Shown here in pieces: positions 1-7,840 of a stretch of DNA of 35,038 nucleotides; the stretch's first letter is position 1, and every line of letters begins with the position of its first letter. This DNA comes from Sphingomonadales bacterium. GTDB taxonomy: Bacteria; Pseudomonadota; Alphaproteobacteria; Sphingomonadales; Sphingomonadaceae. The position numbers were made by a program, and so were the translations under genes. The notes under the pieces were generated by a model. That model was not told the origin of the DNA, made no database searches, and saw nothing but the letters and a program-made list of their open reading frames with translations. Where the stretch lies: assembly GCA_016704425.1 (NCBI GenBank), contig JADJAC010000005.1, forward strand, positions 1 through 35,038, read 5' to 3'.

Positions 1-308
1 AAATGGGTTGTGCTCCAGGGATTTTCGACATTCACCACGGCGCCAACGGAATCATTCGGTTCGAAAGCGATACACAAGCGACCGGCAGCTGGTCGCTCTA
101 TTTCCACAACATCAACCTTGAGGCCAAAACGCTGACGCAGATGGGGGTGGAATATGATGATGTCTATGTGAAGCGCGACGGGCGCTGGTGGATTGCCGTA
201 ACCCGGACAAAGCGAAAGAGCTGTTTGATCCACAGCGTTGAAAATGGCGAAGCAAAAGTCGTCGTCATGGGCGAAGCGCCCTTGAATTTCGGGGAGGCAG
301 GCAATTGA
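1..308 (+). CDS. SnoaL-like (NTF2 fold) protein, 5' end cut by window edge
   Basis: Only the last hundred or so residues are present; the reading frame is open to the left edge, so the ATG at position 3 is probably internal. The visible part has the usual C-terminal half of SnoaL_4-type proteins: HHGANGI, then ATGSWSLYF, TQMGVEYDDVYVKRDGRWW and a final strand. Such small alpha+beta barrel proteins act as isomerases, dehydratases or hydrolases, or bind ligand without catalysis, and they are common in sphingomonad catabolic clusters. The gene ends inside the start of the next SnoaL-like gene (TTGA overlap), so the two are probably co-translated. The substrate is unknown. Confidence 0.75.
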   Translation, partial: MGCAPGIFDIHHGANGIIRFESDTQATGSWSLYFHNINLEAKTLTQMGVEYDDVYVKRDGRWWIAVTRTKRKSCLIHSVENGEAKVVVMGEAPLNFGEAGN

Positions 309-862
309 AATTCAGCGTTCAACAGCTTTCGGATCTTGAGGAGATCAAACAGCTCAAGCACTGCTATTTCCGGTCAATCGACACGGGCAACGAGGCCGAC
401 CTCGCAACTGTGTTCACTGAAGACGTCACAATCGACTATCGCGGCGGTGGTTATCGTGCCCGATTGCAGGGTCGCCAGAACATGATGGACTTCATTGGGA
501 GCGCCTTCAACAGTGACATCGTCGCCCAACATCAGGGCCATTGCCCGGAAATCAGCTTTACCGGCCCTGATAGCGCGGAGGGGATATGGTACCTTGAAGA
601 TCGCTTCATCGACCCGATCCGGAAGGAAGACACGATAGGGACCGCGCTCTATCGTGACAGATATGTCCGGACCGCGGAAGGATGGAAAATCACGCATAGC
701 GAATACGACCGCGTGTACGAGATCGCCCGACCGATACCAGCCGAGGAGCGGTTGACCTGCCACCTACTCGGGGAAGACCGGGCGCAAGCCAGAGGCTCAG
801 CGTGGATACGACCCAATGGCTCGAATGGTATGAGCAGAATTGAACCCTACACCATGTCGTAG
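305..862 (+). CDS. SnoaL-like (NTF2 fold) protein
   Basis: A 185-residue SnoaL_4-like protein. The N-terminal helix (LEEIKQLKHCYFRSIDTG) and the strand with FTEDVTIDYRGG are typical of this fold, followed by a RLQGRQNMMDFI helix, an HQGH segment and a YRDRYVRTAEGWKI strand near residue 120. The start is TTG at 305, overlapping the upstream stop; a GGGGAGG ribosome site at 291-297 with 7-8 nt spacing supports it, and no in-frame ATG fits the family start. The last about 40 residues extend beyond the core fold. The 3' end overlaps the convergent monooxygenase gene by 16 bp. Role inferred: a ring-modifying isomerase or dehydratase, or a ligand-binding helper. The reaction is unknown. Confidence 0.8.
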   Translation: MKFSVQQLSDLEEIKQLKHCYFRSIDTGNEADLATVFTEDVTIDYRGGGYRARLQGRQNMMDFIGSAFNSDIVAQHQGHCPEISFTGPDSAEGIWYLEDRFIDPIRKEDTIGTALYRDRYVRTAEGWKITHSEYDRVYEIARPIPAEERLTCHLLGEDRAQARGSAWIRPNGSNGMSRIEPYTMS

Positions 863-2304
863 GCGTCAAATTCCGGCTTTTCCATGGCTTTGGCAAACGC
901 ATCATAGTCCCACGGCCATGTAATTGGCACGCCGGTCTGATCGAGGTACCAACTGGTGCAGCCGGAGCCGAAAATGGTTGCCTTTGCTGCTGCGATGCGC
1001 CGGTCTTCATAGTCATTGAATGCGGCCTGGCTGGCAACAATTCCGCTCGCATTGCTTGATGAAACACGATCAAGCAACTGCGCGACATAGTTCCATTGGC
1101 GTTCGGCGACGTCGATGAGTGAAAAATTCCCGACCGGCGAACTTGGGCCATTGAACAGGAAAAAGTTCGGAAAGTCGGGGATTGAAATTGCCATATAGGC
1201 GCAACACCGTTCCGCCCAGGCCTCTTCGATGTCGCGACCGCCTACGCCCTTGACCGAAATCGGACGGACAAACCTGTCGGTCCTGAAGCCGGTGGCAAGA
1301 GCAAGGACGTCAAGCTTGTGCAACACGCCTTCGTTGTCGATTACACCCTCGGGCACGACTTCGCGAATGCCACAGACAATGGTTTCGACGTTGGGCTGTT
1401 GTGCAACACCGTAATAGTCATAGGAATAGATCAGGCGCTTGCAGGCTGCGCGATAATTTGGGGTCAGCTTGCTGCGCAAGACGGGGTCTGTGATGGCCGT
1501 CTCGAGGAAAACACGACACGCGTCCTCGATCTCCAGCATTTGCGGGCTGTTGATATCGGTAATGCCGGTGGTGAAGCGACGAATGTTCGACCAATAGGTT
1601 TCGTCGTAACGGATTGCATCGATAGCTTCGACGCTTTTCCGGAAACGGGCCTTGTCTTCCTCGGTGTATGCAAAATTTGGATACGGCATCATCCACTGGG
1701 GGGATCGCTGGAAGTGGACAATATCCTGGCCTGCCTTGCCGAGATGCGTGACAATCTGAACACCGGTGGAGCCGTTGCCGACAACGCCAATCCGCTTGCC
1801 GGCGAGCGGGAAATCGACATCCCACTGCGCGCTATGCATGGTCCGTCCGGCGAAATTCTCCAGTCCGGGGATGTCGGGGAATTTCGGATGATGCAGCACG
1901 CCCGTTGCCATGATCGCAACATGCGCAGTGTCCTTGTGCCCGTCGGCGGTTTCAATTTCCCAATGATCATTGTTCCAGATCATGCTGGCAATTTCACTGT
2001 TGAAGCGAATAAGCGGGCGGATGCCGTAATCGTCCACGACCTTCTCGAAATAGGTCTGTATTTCATCGCCGCCGACGAGGTAGGCGGACCATTCGGGGTT
2101 GGGTGCGAATTCATAGGTGTAAGCATGCGCCGGGACATCGCATGTGAGCCCCGGGTAACGATTGTCGCGCCAGGTCCCGCCGATACGATCGGCCTTTTCA
2201 TAAACGGCGATATGCTTGTGACCGGCTTCTTTCAGCTTGATCGCGCAAAGGATGCCGGACATGCCGGCACCGATGATTGCGAAGCGCTTTTCTGCGGTGT
2301 TCAC
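847..2304 (-). CDS. Baeyer-Villiger-type flavin monooxygenase
   Basis: A 485-residue flavoprotein monooxygenase. It has an N-terminal FAD Rossmann motif (GAGMSG, residues 12-17), the GGTWRDNRYPG segment at 41-51, the Baeyer-Villiger fingerprint FAGRTMHSAQWD at 150-161 (FxGxxxHxxxWD) and a second, NADPH-binding Rossmann motif (GVVGNGSTG, 172-180). Known members insert oxygen next to a ketone, giving esters or lactones; some oxidise heteroatoms instead. Length is normal for the family. The start is GTG at 2304 with AGGAG about 7 nt upstream, and this ribosome site overlaps the stop of the receptor gene, so the two form one operon. In this context it would act on a cyclic ketone made by the SDRs; the substrate is inferred, not shown. 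Confidence 0.88.
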   Translation of the reverse strand: MNTAEKRFAIIGAGMSGILCAIKLKEAGHKHIAVYEKADRIGGTWRDNRYPGLTCDVPAHAYTYEFAPNPEWSAYLVGGDEIQTYFEKVVDDYGIRPLIRFNSEIASMIWNNDHWEIETADGHKDTAHVAIMATGVLHHPKFPDIPGLENFAGRTMHSAQWDVDFPLAGKRIGVVGNGSTGVQIVTHLGKAGQDIVHFQRSPQWMMPYPNFAYTEEDKARFRKSVEAIDAIRYDETYWSNIRRFTTGITDINSPQMLEIEDACRVFLETAITDPVLRSKLTPNYRAACKRLIYSYDYYGVAQQPNVETIVCGIREVVPEGVIDNEGVLHKLDVLALATGFRTDRFVRPISVKGVGGRDIEEAWAERCCAYMAISIPDFPNFFLFNGPSSPVGNFSLIDVAERQWNYVAQLLDRVSSSNASGIVASQAAFNDYEDRRIAAAKATIFGSGCTSWYLDQTGVPITWPWDYDAFAKAMEKPEFDAYDMV

Positions 2305-2313
2305 TCAAGTCTC

Positions 2314-4653
2314 CTAAAAGCGCACAGCAGCTGAGATGCCCCATGTGCGTGGGTCAGGGAAGTAACCGAGCGTAAGGCCACCAAATCCGGGCCCGAAATC
2401 GATAAAGTTGCTGGGATTGTCTTCCTTCGTCAGGTTCCGGACGAAAGCTGCGATTTCCGTTTTCACGCCACCGATTTCAAAGTCAGAAAGTGCCGCACGC
2501 AGGTTGACAATCGTGCGCCCTTTAGAACGCGTCGTGTAGGCGTTCTGGTCAGAAGGGGTCGGCGTGACCAGCGGATAGGGGAAGGTGAAGTAGGCGGAGA
2601 CGTAGTTGACATCCCCATAAAGGTTGAACTTGCCCCAATCTCCCTTGAAAACGGCCCAATCGACACCGAGCGAAGCACTTCTCTTGGGCGTATGCGGGAA
2701 AGCGCGATTGTTTGACACATCGAGGCCCGCATCAAGGTATTTATTGTACTTCGCGTCGAGCAGCGCGAGCGTTGCATTGACCGTAAGGGCATCGACCGGG
2801 CGGGCAATCGCTTCGAATTCCAATCCCTGAATCCGGGCTGAAGCGGCATTCCGGACGATTGAGGATGCAGCGCCTGTGGCACGGAAAATGGAAAGCTGGA
2901 TGTCCTTGTGTTGGTCGCGGAAGGCTGCGACGTTCAGGATCAGCCGGCCATCCGCCAGTTTAGTCTTGATCCCCAGTTCGTAACTGTCGACCTTCTCGGG
3001 GTTGTACGGATCGCACAGTTCCAGTGCCCCCGTTGGGCAGGCGGCCGTCGGGGCTCCAAAATCATTGGTTTCGCCGTTGAAGCCCCCGGATTTGAAACCG
3101 CGGGCAAAGCGGGCATAAACATTAACATCTTCGCTTGCAGCATAGCTCAAAGTGGCAGCTGGCGAGAAATTATTGTATTTCGCGTCCGGTACACCGCCAT
3201 AGGGAATGTTCGCAACGACGAGTGGGGAAAATATCCCATTCGCGGCATCGAAATTGACTCTGAGGAAGCGCCGTACGTCCTTTGCTTCATGTGTATATCG
3301 ACCGCCCACTGAAAGCTTGAGCGCGTCGGTGAGCTTGTAGTCCAGCTGGGTGTAGAGTGCGAACGCCCTGGTGTGTGACCCATAGTCGGACTGGAAGTCC
3401 GCGCCTCCACCGAAGAAGACTTGAGGGCCAAGCGTTTCGGCCTTTTCCTTGAAATAGAAGGCTCCCAGAACATAGTTCAAGCGATCGGAAAGCGCAGTCC
3501 CGGTTAACTGAAGCTCCTGACTGAGCGCATGATAGTCTGTAATCCGCTGGGTATAGGCAACAGGCGTAGGCGATCCATCAAGGTCAAGCCCGTCGGACCA
3601 TGCCAGATCGCGATAAGCTGTGATTGACTTCAATGTGGCACTGCCCAGATCGGCCGTCAGTGTAAGCGCGTGTCCATAGGCGCGGGAACGTTCATAGACG
3701 CCCCCGTCTATGCTTGCCACGCCCTGGCGCTTGGGATTGGCGTAGAGGTGCAACGGGAAGAATGCGCCACCAATGCAAAGCTCGGCGAGCCCGGATCGAA
3801 AATGTCTCGGGGGTCGCCGTGTGCGGTTTACGCGCAGAAGCTGCGCAAAGGGAGGACGCTGCTTCTGCTTGTTGTAGTCGTAGGTATAGTCAAGCGCTAC
3901 GGAGTCGCTCAATTCCGCACGTACCTGGGCCATGAAGCTGCCGCTGTCGATCGTGTCGGTTTGATTCACGACATTCGGCAAGGCGGTCACCACGCCTGCA
4001 ACGGGGTTTGGAACAATATCGACGAGCCCGTCGCGCTTCACATATTGGCCGGACAGCTTGGCCGAGAAAATGCCCATGCGCGGCAAATCGATGACACCCT
4101 TGATCTTCTTGTAGTCGTAGCTGCCATAGGTCAGCTCCATCGAACCGCCCGCCTCGCCAGACGGCTTTTTGGTGATCAGGTTGATCGCACCGGCGAGTGC
4201 ATTGCGGCCATAGAGCGTTCCCTGCGGGCCGCGCAGAACTTCAACTCTTTCGAGGTCTGCAATATCGAAGATCGAGCCTTGGGCCTTGGCGATGTAGACA
4301 CCGTCCAGATACAGTCCGACGGCCGGTTCCCAGGTTATTGCGGGGTTGATTGTCACTGATCCACGAATGGCAATCTGGGTAATTGTCTTGCTTGATGGCG
4401 CGCGCTCGATCTTGACGTTTGGTGCAATTGTACCGAGGCTATCGATGGAACTTATTCCGCGAGATTCCAGATACTCCGATCCTACCGCAGAAATTGCGAT
4501 GGGGACGTCCTGAATATTCTCCGCACGTTTCTGGGCCGTGACGATGATTTCGCCCAAACCGTCGCTGGACGTTCCTTCTTCCTGAGCAAAGGCAGGCGAA
4601 GCGCCGACACATGCGGCGGACAGCAAAAGGGATTTTACAAGGGCATTTCTCAT
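2314..4653 (-). CDS. TonB-dependent outer-membrane receptor
   Basis: A 779-residue receptor with a signal peptide (cleavage likely after AFA, residue 23), a TonB-box-like LGEIIVTAQKR segment near 35, a plug domain (VGLYLDGVYIA, VEVLRGPQGTLYGRNALAGAINL) and a beta-barrel ending in the terminal aromatic residue of VRF. It should import a bulky hydrophobic substrate across the outer membrane using TonB energy. ATG at 4653 is preferred over an upstream TTG because GGGAGAG lies just before it. One oddity: residues about 277-298 (nt about 3760-3825) do not look like a receptor, while another frame there reads DIFDPGSPSFALVA, so two compensating indels are likely. The gene heads the operon with the monooxygenase and carries the shared CGTA-N18-TACG box upstream. 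Confidence 0.9.
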   Translation of the reverse strand: MRNALVKSLLLSAACVGASPAFAQEEGTSSDGLGEIIVTAQKRAENIQDVPIAISAVGSEYLESRGISSIDSLGTIAPNVKIERAPSSKTITQIAIRGSVTINPAITWEPAVGLYLDGVYIAKAQGSIFDIADLERVEVLRGPQGTLYGRNALAGAINLITKKPSGEAGGSMELTYGSYDYKKIKGVIDLPRMGIFSAKLSGQYVKRDGLVDIVPNPVAGVVTALPNVVNQTDTIDSGSFMAQVRAELSDSVALDYTYDYNKQKQRPPFAQLLRVNRTRRPPRHFRSGLAELCIGGAFFPLHLYANPKRQGVASIDGGVYERSRAYGHALTLTADLGSATLKSITAYRDLAWSDGLDLDGSPTPVAYTQRITDYHALSQELQLTGTALSDRLNYVLGAFYFKEKAETLGPQVFFGGGADFQSDYGSHTRAFALYTQLDYKLTDALKLSVGGRYTHEAKDVRRFLRVNFDAANGIFSPLVVANIPYGGVPDAKYNNFSPAATLSYAASEDVNVYARFARGFKSGGFNGETNDFGAPTAACPTGALELCDPYNPEKVDSYELGIKTKLADGRLILNVAAFRDQHKDIQLSIFRATGAASSIVRNAASARIQGLEFEAIARPVDALTVNATLALLDAKYNKYLDAGLDVSNNRAFPHTPKRSASLGVDWAVFKGDWGKFNLYGDVNYVSAYFTFPYPLVTPTPSDQNAYTTRSKGRTIVNLRAALSDFEIGGVKTEIAAFVRNLTKEDNPSNFIDFGPGFGGLTLGYFPDPRTWGISAAVRF

Positions 4654-4692
4654 GGCAGGCTCTCCCAATCTCGGTCGAACAATCGCGATATG

Positions 4693-4718
4693 CGTAATTT
4701 ATTATTGTTGCCACTACG
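4693..4718 (-). promoter_or_regulatory. CGTA-N18-TACG box upstream of the receptor gene
   Basis: On the minus strand ATCGTA (from 4720) is followed, with a 22-bp offset between CGTA and TACG, by AATTACGCATATC. The proximal TACG is about 43 nt before the receptor start. The same two-part arrangement occurs at 4755-4780, 14134-14159, 19863-19888 and 34461-34486. The dyad symmetry and two-helical-turn spacing suggest a dimeric regulator; a promoter for an alternative sigma factor is another reading. Confidence 0.6.
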
Positions 4719-4734
4719 ATATATGGAATATATC
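4718..4734. promoter_or_regulatory. 17-bp perfect palindrome between divergent genes
   Basis: GATATATggaATATATC is a perfect inverted repeat of 7-bp arms around a 3-bp centre. It lies midway between the two divergent genes and between the two CGTA-N18-TACG boxes, flanked in addition by ATTGTTG (4704-4710) and CAACAAT (4734-4740). It may be a second operator or part of the overlapping promoters. No other copy was noticed in the window. Confidence 0.45.
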
Positions 4735-4754
4735 AACAATACAAGAATGATAAT

Positions 4755-4780
4755 CGTAGCATGAAGCATTTGGAATTACG
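4755..4780 (+). promoter_or_regulatory. CGTA-N18-TACG box upstream of SnoaL-like gene
   Basis: ATCGTA at 4753-4758 and TTACGCAAATA at 4776-4786 have the conserved 22-bp offset (CGTA at 4755, TACG at 4777). TTACGCAAATA is followed directly by the GGAG ribosome site and the GTG start at 4798. The identical 11-mer precedes the ribosome sites of the genes starting at 19841 (minus) and 34506. This copy is a mirror image of the one serving the receptor gene. Confidence 0.65.
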
Positions 4781-4797
4781 CAAATATGGAGTACGCA

Positions 4798-5421
4798 GTG
4801 GCCAGTCTGGAGGAGAGAATTGATCGGTTGGAATCGCTGGATGCCATCCGCCAGCTCCCGGCCAAATATGCTCTTGCGCTGGACATGCGGGACATGGATG
4901 CCATGGTTTCGCTCTTTCCAGTGGACGTGCGTGTCGGAAAGGACTCGTCTGGGCGACATGCACTTAGGGCCTATATGGACAGGACGTTGCGGTCGCCCTT
5001 TACAGGAACATCCCACCACATAGGCGGACACATCATTGAATTTGACGATCCCGATCATGCCCATGGGATCGTTTATTCCAAGAACGAACATGAGACTGGT
5101 GACGAATGGGTGCTCATGCAGATGATGTATGCCGATGACTATGTCCGAACAGAGGGGCGTTGGTACTTTGCTCGGCGCTTGCCGCTGTATTGGTACGCCA
5201 CCGACCAGAACAAGCCGCCGATCGGTCCAAAGAAGATGCGTTGGCCAGGTACCGAATGGGCTGAGGGCAATTTTCACAAGCTCTTCCCAAGTTTCGAGGA
5301 GTTCTGGGCCCGCGATGGTGACAAGGGTGGCCCCGTTGCAGAGCCGGCGCCGCTTGAGAAATTCATCGAAACGATGCGGCGGGGGCAGGGCGCCCCCAAA
5401 GTGAAAGTCAGGGCGGATTGA
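4798..5421 (+). CDS. SnoaL-like (NTF2 fold) protein
   Basis: About 207 residues from the GTG at 4798 (start MASLEERIDRLESLDAIRQL), with DMDAMVSLFPVDVRVG, a TSHHIGGHIIEF segment carrying histidines, and YADDYVRTEGRWYFARRLP; these are typical of SnoaL_4-like proteins. GTG 4798 is chosen over ATG 4786 because GGAG lies 6 nt before it and the family usually begins at this residue; ATG 4786 sits inside the TTACGCAAATA box and has no good ribosome site. The C-terminal tail after residue 150 is longer than the core fold. The stop overlaps the next ATG (TGATG), so the next gene is translationally coupled. Likely an isomerase, dehydratase or ligand-binding protein of the degradation pathway; exact role unknown. 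Confidence 0.8.
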   Translation: MASLEERIDRLESLDAIRQLPAKYALALDMRDMDAMVSLFPVDVRVGKDSSGRHALRAYMDRTLRSPFTGTSHHIGGHIIEFDDPDHAHGIVYSKNEHETGDEWVLMQMMYADDYVRTEGRWYFARRLPLYWYATDQNKPPIGPKKMRWPGTEWAEGNFHKLFPSFEEFWARDGDKGGPVAEPAPLEKFIETMRRGQGAPKVKVRAD

Positions 5422-7037
5422 TGGCAGAACATGTCGGCGTGCCTCCAAGGAAGTCGGGCCGCCGCCAGCAACGGGGGTGTGGGTGCCTTCTTGCACTTCT
5501 CATTCTCATTGCGATTGCCGGGGCGGGCTGGTGGAAGAATGCCGACCGGGAAGTTGCAGAGGCACGATCCATTGCAGGCGGGTCAAATGCCAAAATCGTG
5601 CTGGAGGGATCATTTGCGCCAGCTCCGGTAGCAGGTGCAATTTCGCCCAACCCATTCTTGGCCGCAGGGACCAATGGCACGATGCACGGGGATGGCGGGC
5701 AATCTGATACGCACCTTGCGGCGGGGCCTTTTGGGCAGGATCTGGAAGTTCGCAGCCGTCGCTCAGGCAATGGTCTGCCGCGCCAGTGCTCGACTTTCGT
5801 CTACAGGTCGGATGGCAAGCCGATTGTGATGTGCGGAGGCATTTTCGGCTTTCGTATGATCTTGCTTGAACCGGAAACACTCGAAGCCCTTGCCAGTTAC
5901 GATTTGCCGATGCGACCGAGTTCCTTCGAAGCATTGGTTCGTCGAGACATGGGTATCATGATGAATGACAGTTCCGGTGGGGCTTACATGTTCCTCGACA
6001 ATCATGATCGTCTCGTCTTTGCCAACAGCCAGTGGCTCGTTCAGCGGCTTGTTGCGTCGCAGTATCGGGGGCGCTGGACATTCGAGGTCGAACGTCAGTG
6101 GGACTTGAAACCCTATGTTCCGCACGACTGTCTCAATTGGAACAATTGGTTTCCCAACAGCGAATGCGACAAGATAACCACCGTCATGCCCGACCATCAG
6201 GGCCTGTATTGGTGGACCACGAGAAGCGGTCGGATTGGTACGCTGGATCCAAGGAGCGGGCGGGTTGCGATGCTTTCCTTGAAGGGCGAGGAAATCCAGA
6301 ATGCGCTCGCGATGGATTCATTCGCTGTTTACGTGCTTTCCGATCATGCTCAATACGCATTTTCAGCGGATGCAAATGGTCGACCGCGGCAATTGTGGCG
6401 TTCGGTCTATGATCGGGGCGCCGGTCGAAAGGTCGGGTCAATCAATCAGGGAAGCGGAACCACGCCAACCTTGCTCGGCTCCAGCTGGCTTACATTTGCT
6501 GACAATGCCGACGGGCGCATCAACATTGTCGTCCTCAGACGAACTGACGGGAGCCGCATCTGTTCCGTTCCCGTTTTCAAGGAAGGCGCCAGCGCTACTG
6601 ACAACAGCATGATCGGTTGGGGGCGATCAATCATCCTTGAAAACAACGCAGGCTTCAAGAGCGCGCATGAGCAGAAGGACTGGAGTGCCGTTGCAGGAGG
6701 TGTTGTGCGGGTCGATGTGCGGACAGATGAAAGTGGCTGCGACACTGTGTGGACTTCGCCACTCAAAGTGCCCTCGGTCGTTCCCAAGCTGTCTGCGGCA
6801 AACGGCATCGTCTATTTCTACAGCTTCGACCGTATCACCGATTCTCAGGGACGGCCCGATCAGGATTGGTCAATCGTCGGCCTGGATTTCATGTCCGGCC
6901 GTCAGGTCATCAAGATTCCCACAGGGCGCGGAAAGGCGTTCGACAACAACTGGGCTTCCATGTCGATTGCGCCGAACGGTGATTTCTATGCCGGTATGCT
7001 CGGGGGGCTGGTTCAGGTCAGGCGGCGTCAGAAATAG
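5421..7037 (+). CDS. Membrane-anchored, propeller-like protein of unknown function
   Basis: A 538-residue protein I cannot assign to a named family. A basic N-terminus (RKSGRRQQR) is followed by one hydrophobic segment at about residues 21-38 (LLALLILIAIAGAGWW), so it is probably anchored in the inner membrane with the bulk in the periplasm. The rest is rich in short strand-turn units such as GLYWWTTRSGRIGTLDPRSG, NGIVYFYSFDRI and APNGDFYAGMLGG, as in WD/PQQ-type beta-propellers, and holds several cysteines (PRQCSTF, PHDCLNW, NSECDK, SRICSVP, ESGCDTV) that could form disulfides. No catalytic motif is visible. It overlaps the upstream SnoaL-like gene by one base and is under the same box. Possible roles: binding or periplasmic transfer of a hydrophobic substrate, or an esterase-like propeller. 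All of these are inference. Confidence 0.7.
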   Translation: MAEHVGVPPRKSGRRQQRGCGCLLALLILIAIAGAGWWKNADREVAEARSIAGGSNAKIVLEGSFAPAPVAGAISPNPFLAAGTNGTMHGDGGQSDTHLAAGPFGQDLEVRSRRSGNGLPRQCSTFVYRSDGKPIVMCGGIFGFRMILLEPETLEALASYDLPMRPSSFEALVRRDMGIMMNDSSGGAYMFLDNHDRLVFANSQWLVQRLVASQYRGRWTFEVERQWDLKPYVPHDCLNWNNWFPNSECDKITTVMPDHQGLYWWTTRSGRIGTLDPRSGRVAMLSLKGEEIQNALAMDSFAVYVLSDHAQYAFSADANGRPRQLWRSVYDRGAGRKVGSINQGSGTTPTLLGSSWLTFADNADGRINIVVLRRTDGSRICSVPVFKEGASATDNSMIGWGRSIILENNAGFKSAHEQKDWSAVAGGVVRVDVRTDESGCDTVWTSPLKVPSVVPKLSAANGIVYFYSFDRITDSQGRPDQDWSIVGLDFMSGRQVIKIPTGRGKAFDNNWASMSIAPNGDFYAGMLGGLVQVRRRQK

Positions 7038-7840
7038 TAGCTCGCGCCATTGGCCACGAGCACTGAGCCGTTCACGAAACTTGCATCGTCCGACGCAAGA
7101 AAGGCAACAGAAGCGGCGATTTCTGCGGGCTCTGCCATGCGGCCCAAGGGAATGCTCGCTTCCATCGATTTGATCCAGTCTTCGGGTATGCCCTGCATGA
7201 TCGGGGTGTTGGTCGGTCCGGGAGCTACCGCGTTGACGCGGATCTTGCGCGGCGCAAGCTCGCGCGCCAGTTGTCGCGTCAGGCCGATGATCGCAGCTTT
7301 TGAAGCGCAATAGTGCGGAGAGCCTTCGCCGGACTGCGCACTGGTCGAACTGATGGCAATGAAGCTCCCGGGATTGCCGTCCTGGGCAAGGACCCTCACG
7401 AACTCGCGCGCAAGGCGAAACGTGCCGTCAATATTGACCGCCATGACACCGGCCCAGCCAGCGTCTTCCATGTGAATCAATTGATCGACAAAGGTGTCAG
7501 ACTTTCCCGTTTCACTGAGCTCAGACGTACGTTTCGCAATTGCTCCATAGAATTGTTCGGAGCCGTCATGTGCCGCGGAACCGATGCCCGCATTGGCTAC
7601 CGCGATATCGAGGCGTCCAAATTGCTTGCGTGCCTCGGCGACAGCGGCCTTGACGGATTCCGCATCCGTGACATCGCATTGAAGCGCGAGCGCGCCACCG
7701 CTGGCCTGCGCATCGGACTGGTTGATATCAAGCGCCGCCACTTTTGCGCCCTCGCTTGTCAGTCGCTGGACAATGGCACGGCCAATTCCGCGTCCGGCAC
7801 CCGTCACGATTGCGCCCCGACCTTCCAAACGTCCGTTCAT
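7028..7840 (-). CDS. SDR-family NAD(P)-dependent oxidoreductase
   Basis: A 270-residue classical short-chain dehydrogenase: TGAGRGIG at 13-20, NAG at 83-85, catalytic N136, S164/S165 and YxxxK as Y177/K181 (YCASK), with the usual APGPTNTP segment after it. An extra stretch of about 28 residues between the NAG motif and the catalytic Asn (around 90-122) makes it longer than typical 250-residue members and may shape the substrate pocket. It should interconvert an alcohol and a ketone. It is the last gene of the minus-strand operon, its ATG overlaps the stop of the KstD-like gene (ATGA), and its 3' end overlaps the convergent gene by 10 bp. Substrate unknown; a steroid-like or terpenoid alcohol is plausible from context. 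Confidence 0.87.
   Translation of the reverse strand: MNGRLEGRGAIVTGAGRGIGRAIVQRLTSEGAKVAALDINQSDAQASGGALALQCDVTDAESVKAAVAEARKQFGRLDIAVANAGIGSAAHDGSEQFYGAIAKRTSELSETGKSDTFVDQLIHMEDAGWAGVMAVNIDGTFRLAREFVRVLAQDGNPGSFIAISSTSAQSGEGSPHYCASKAAIIGLTRQLARELAPRKIRVNAVAPGPTNTPIMQGIPEDWIKSMEASIPLGRMAEPAEIAASVAFLASDDASFVNGSVLVANGASYYF

Noticed and set aside
1318..2334. Long open frame on the plus strand opposite the monooxygenase gene
   Set aside because: It has no domain pattern or ribosome site and lies wholly opposite a clear, motif-rich gene; such antisense frames are common in GC-rich DNA.
3670..4359. Open frame of about 229 codons on the plus strand opposite the receptor
   Set aside because: It covers the conserved plug and barrel of the receptor on the other strand and shows no family motif.
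4753..4798. ATG 4786 as start of the SnoaL-like gene
   Set aside because: It overlaps the TTACGCAAATA box and has no ribosome site; GTG 4798 has GGAG 6 nt upstream and the typical N-terminus.
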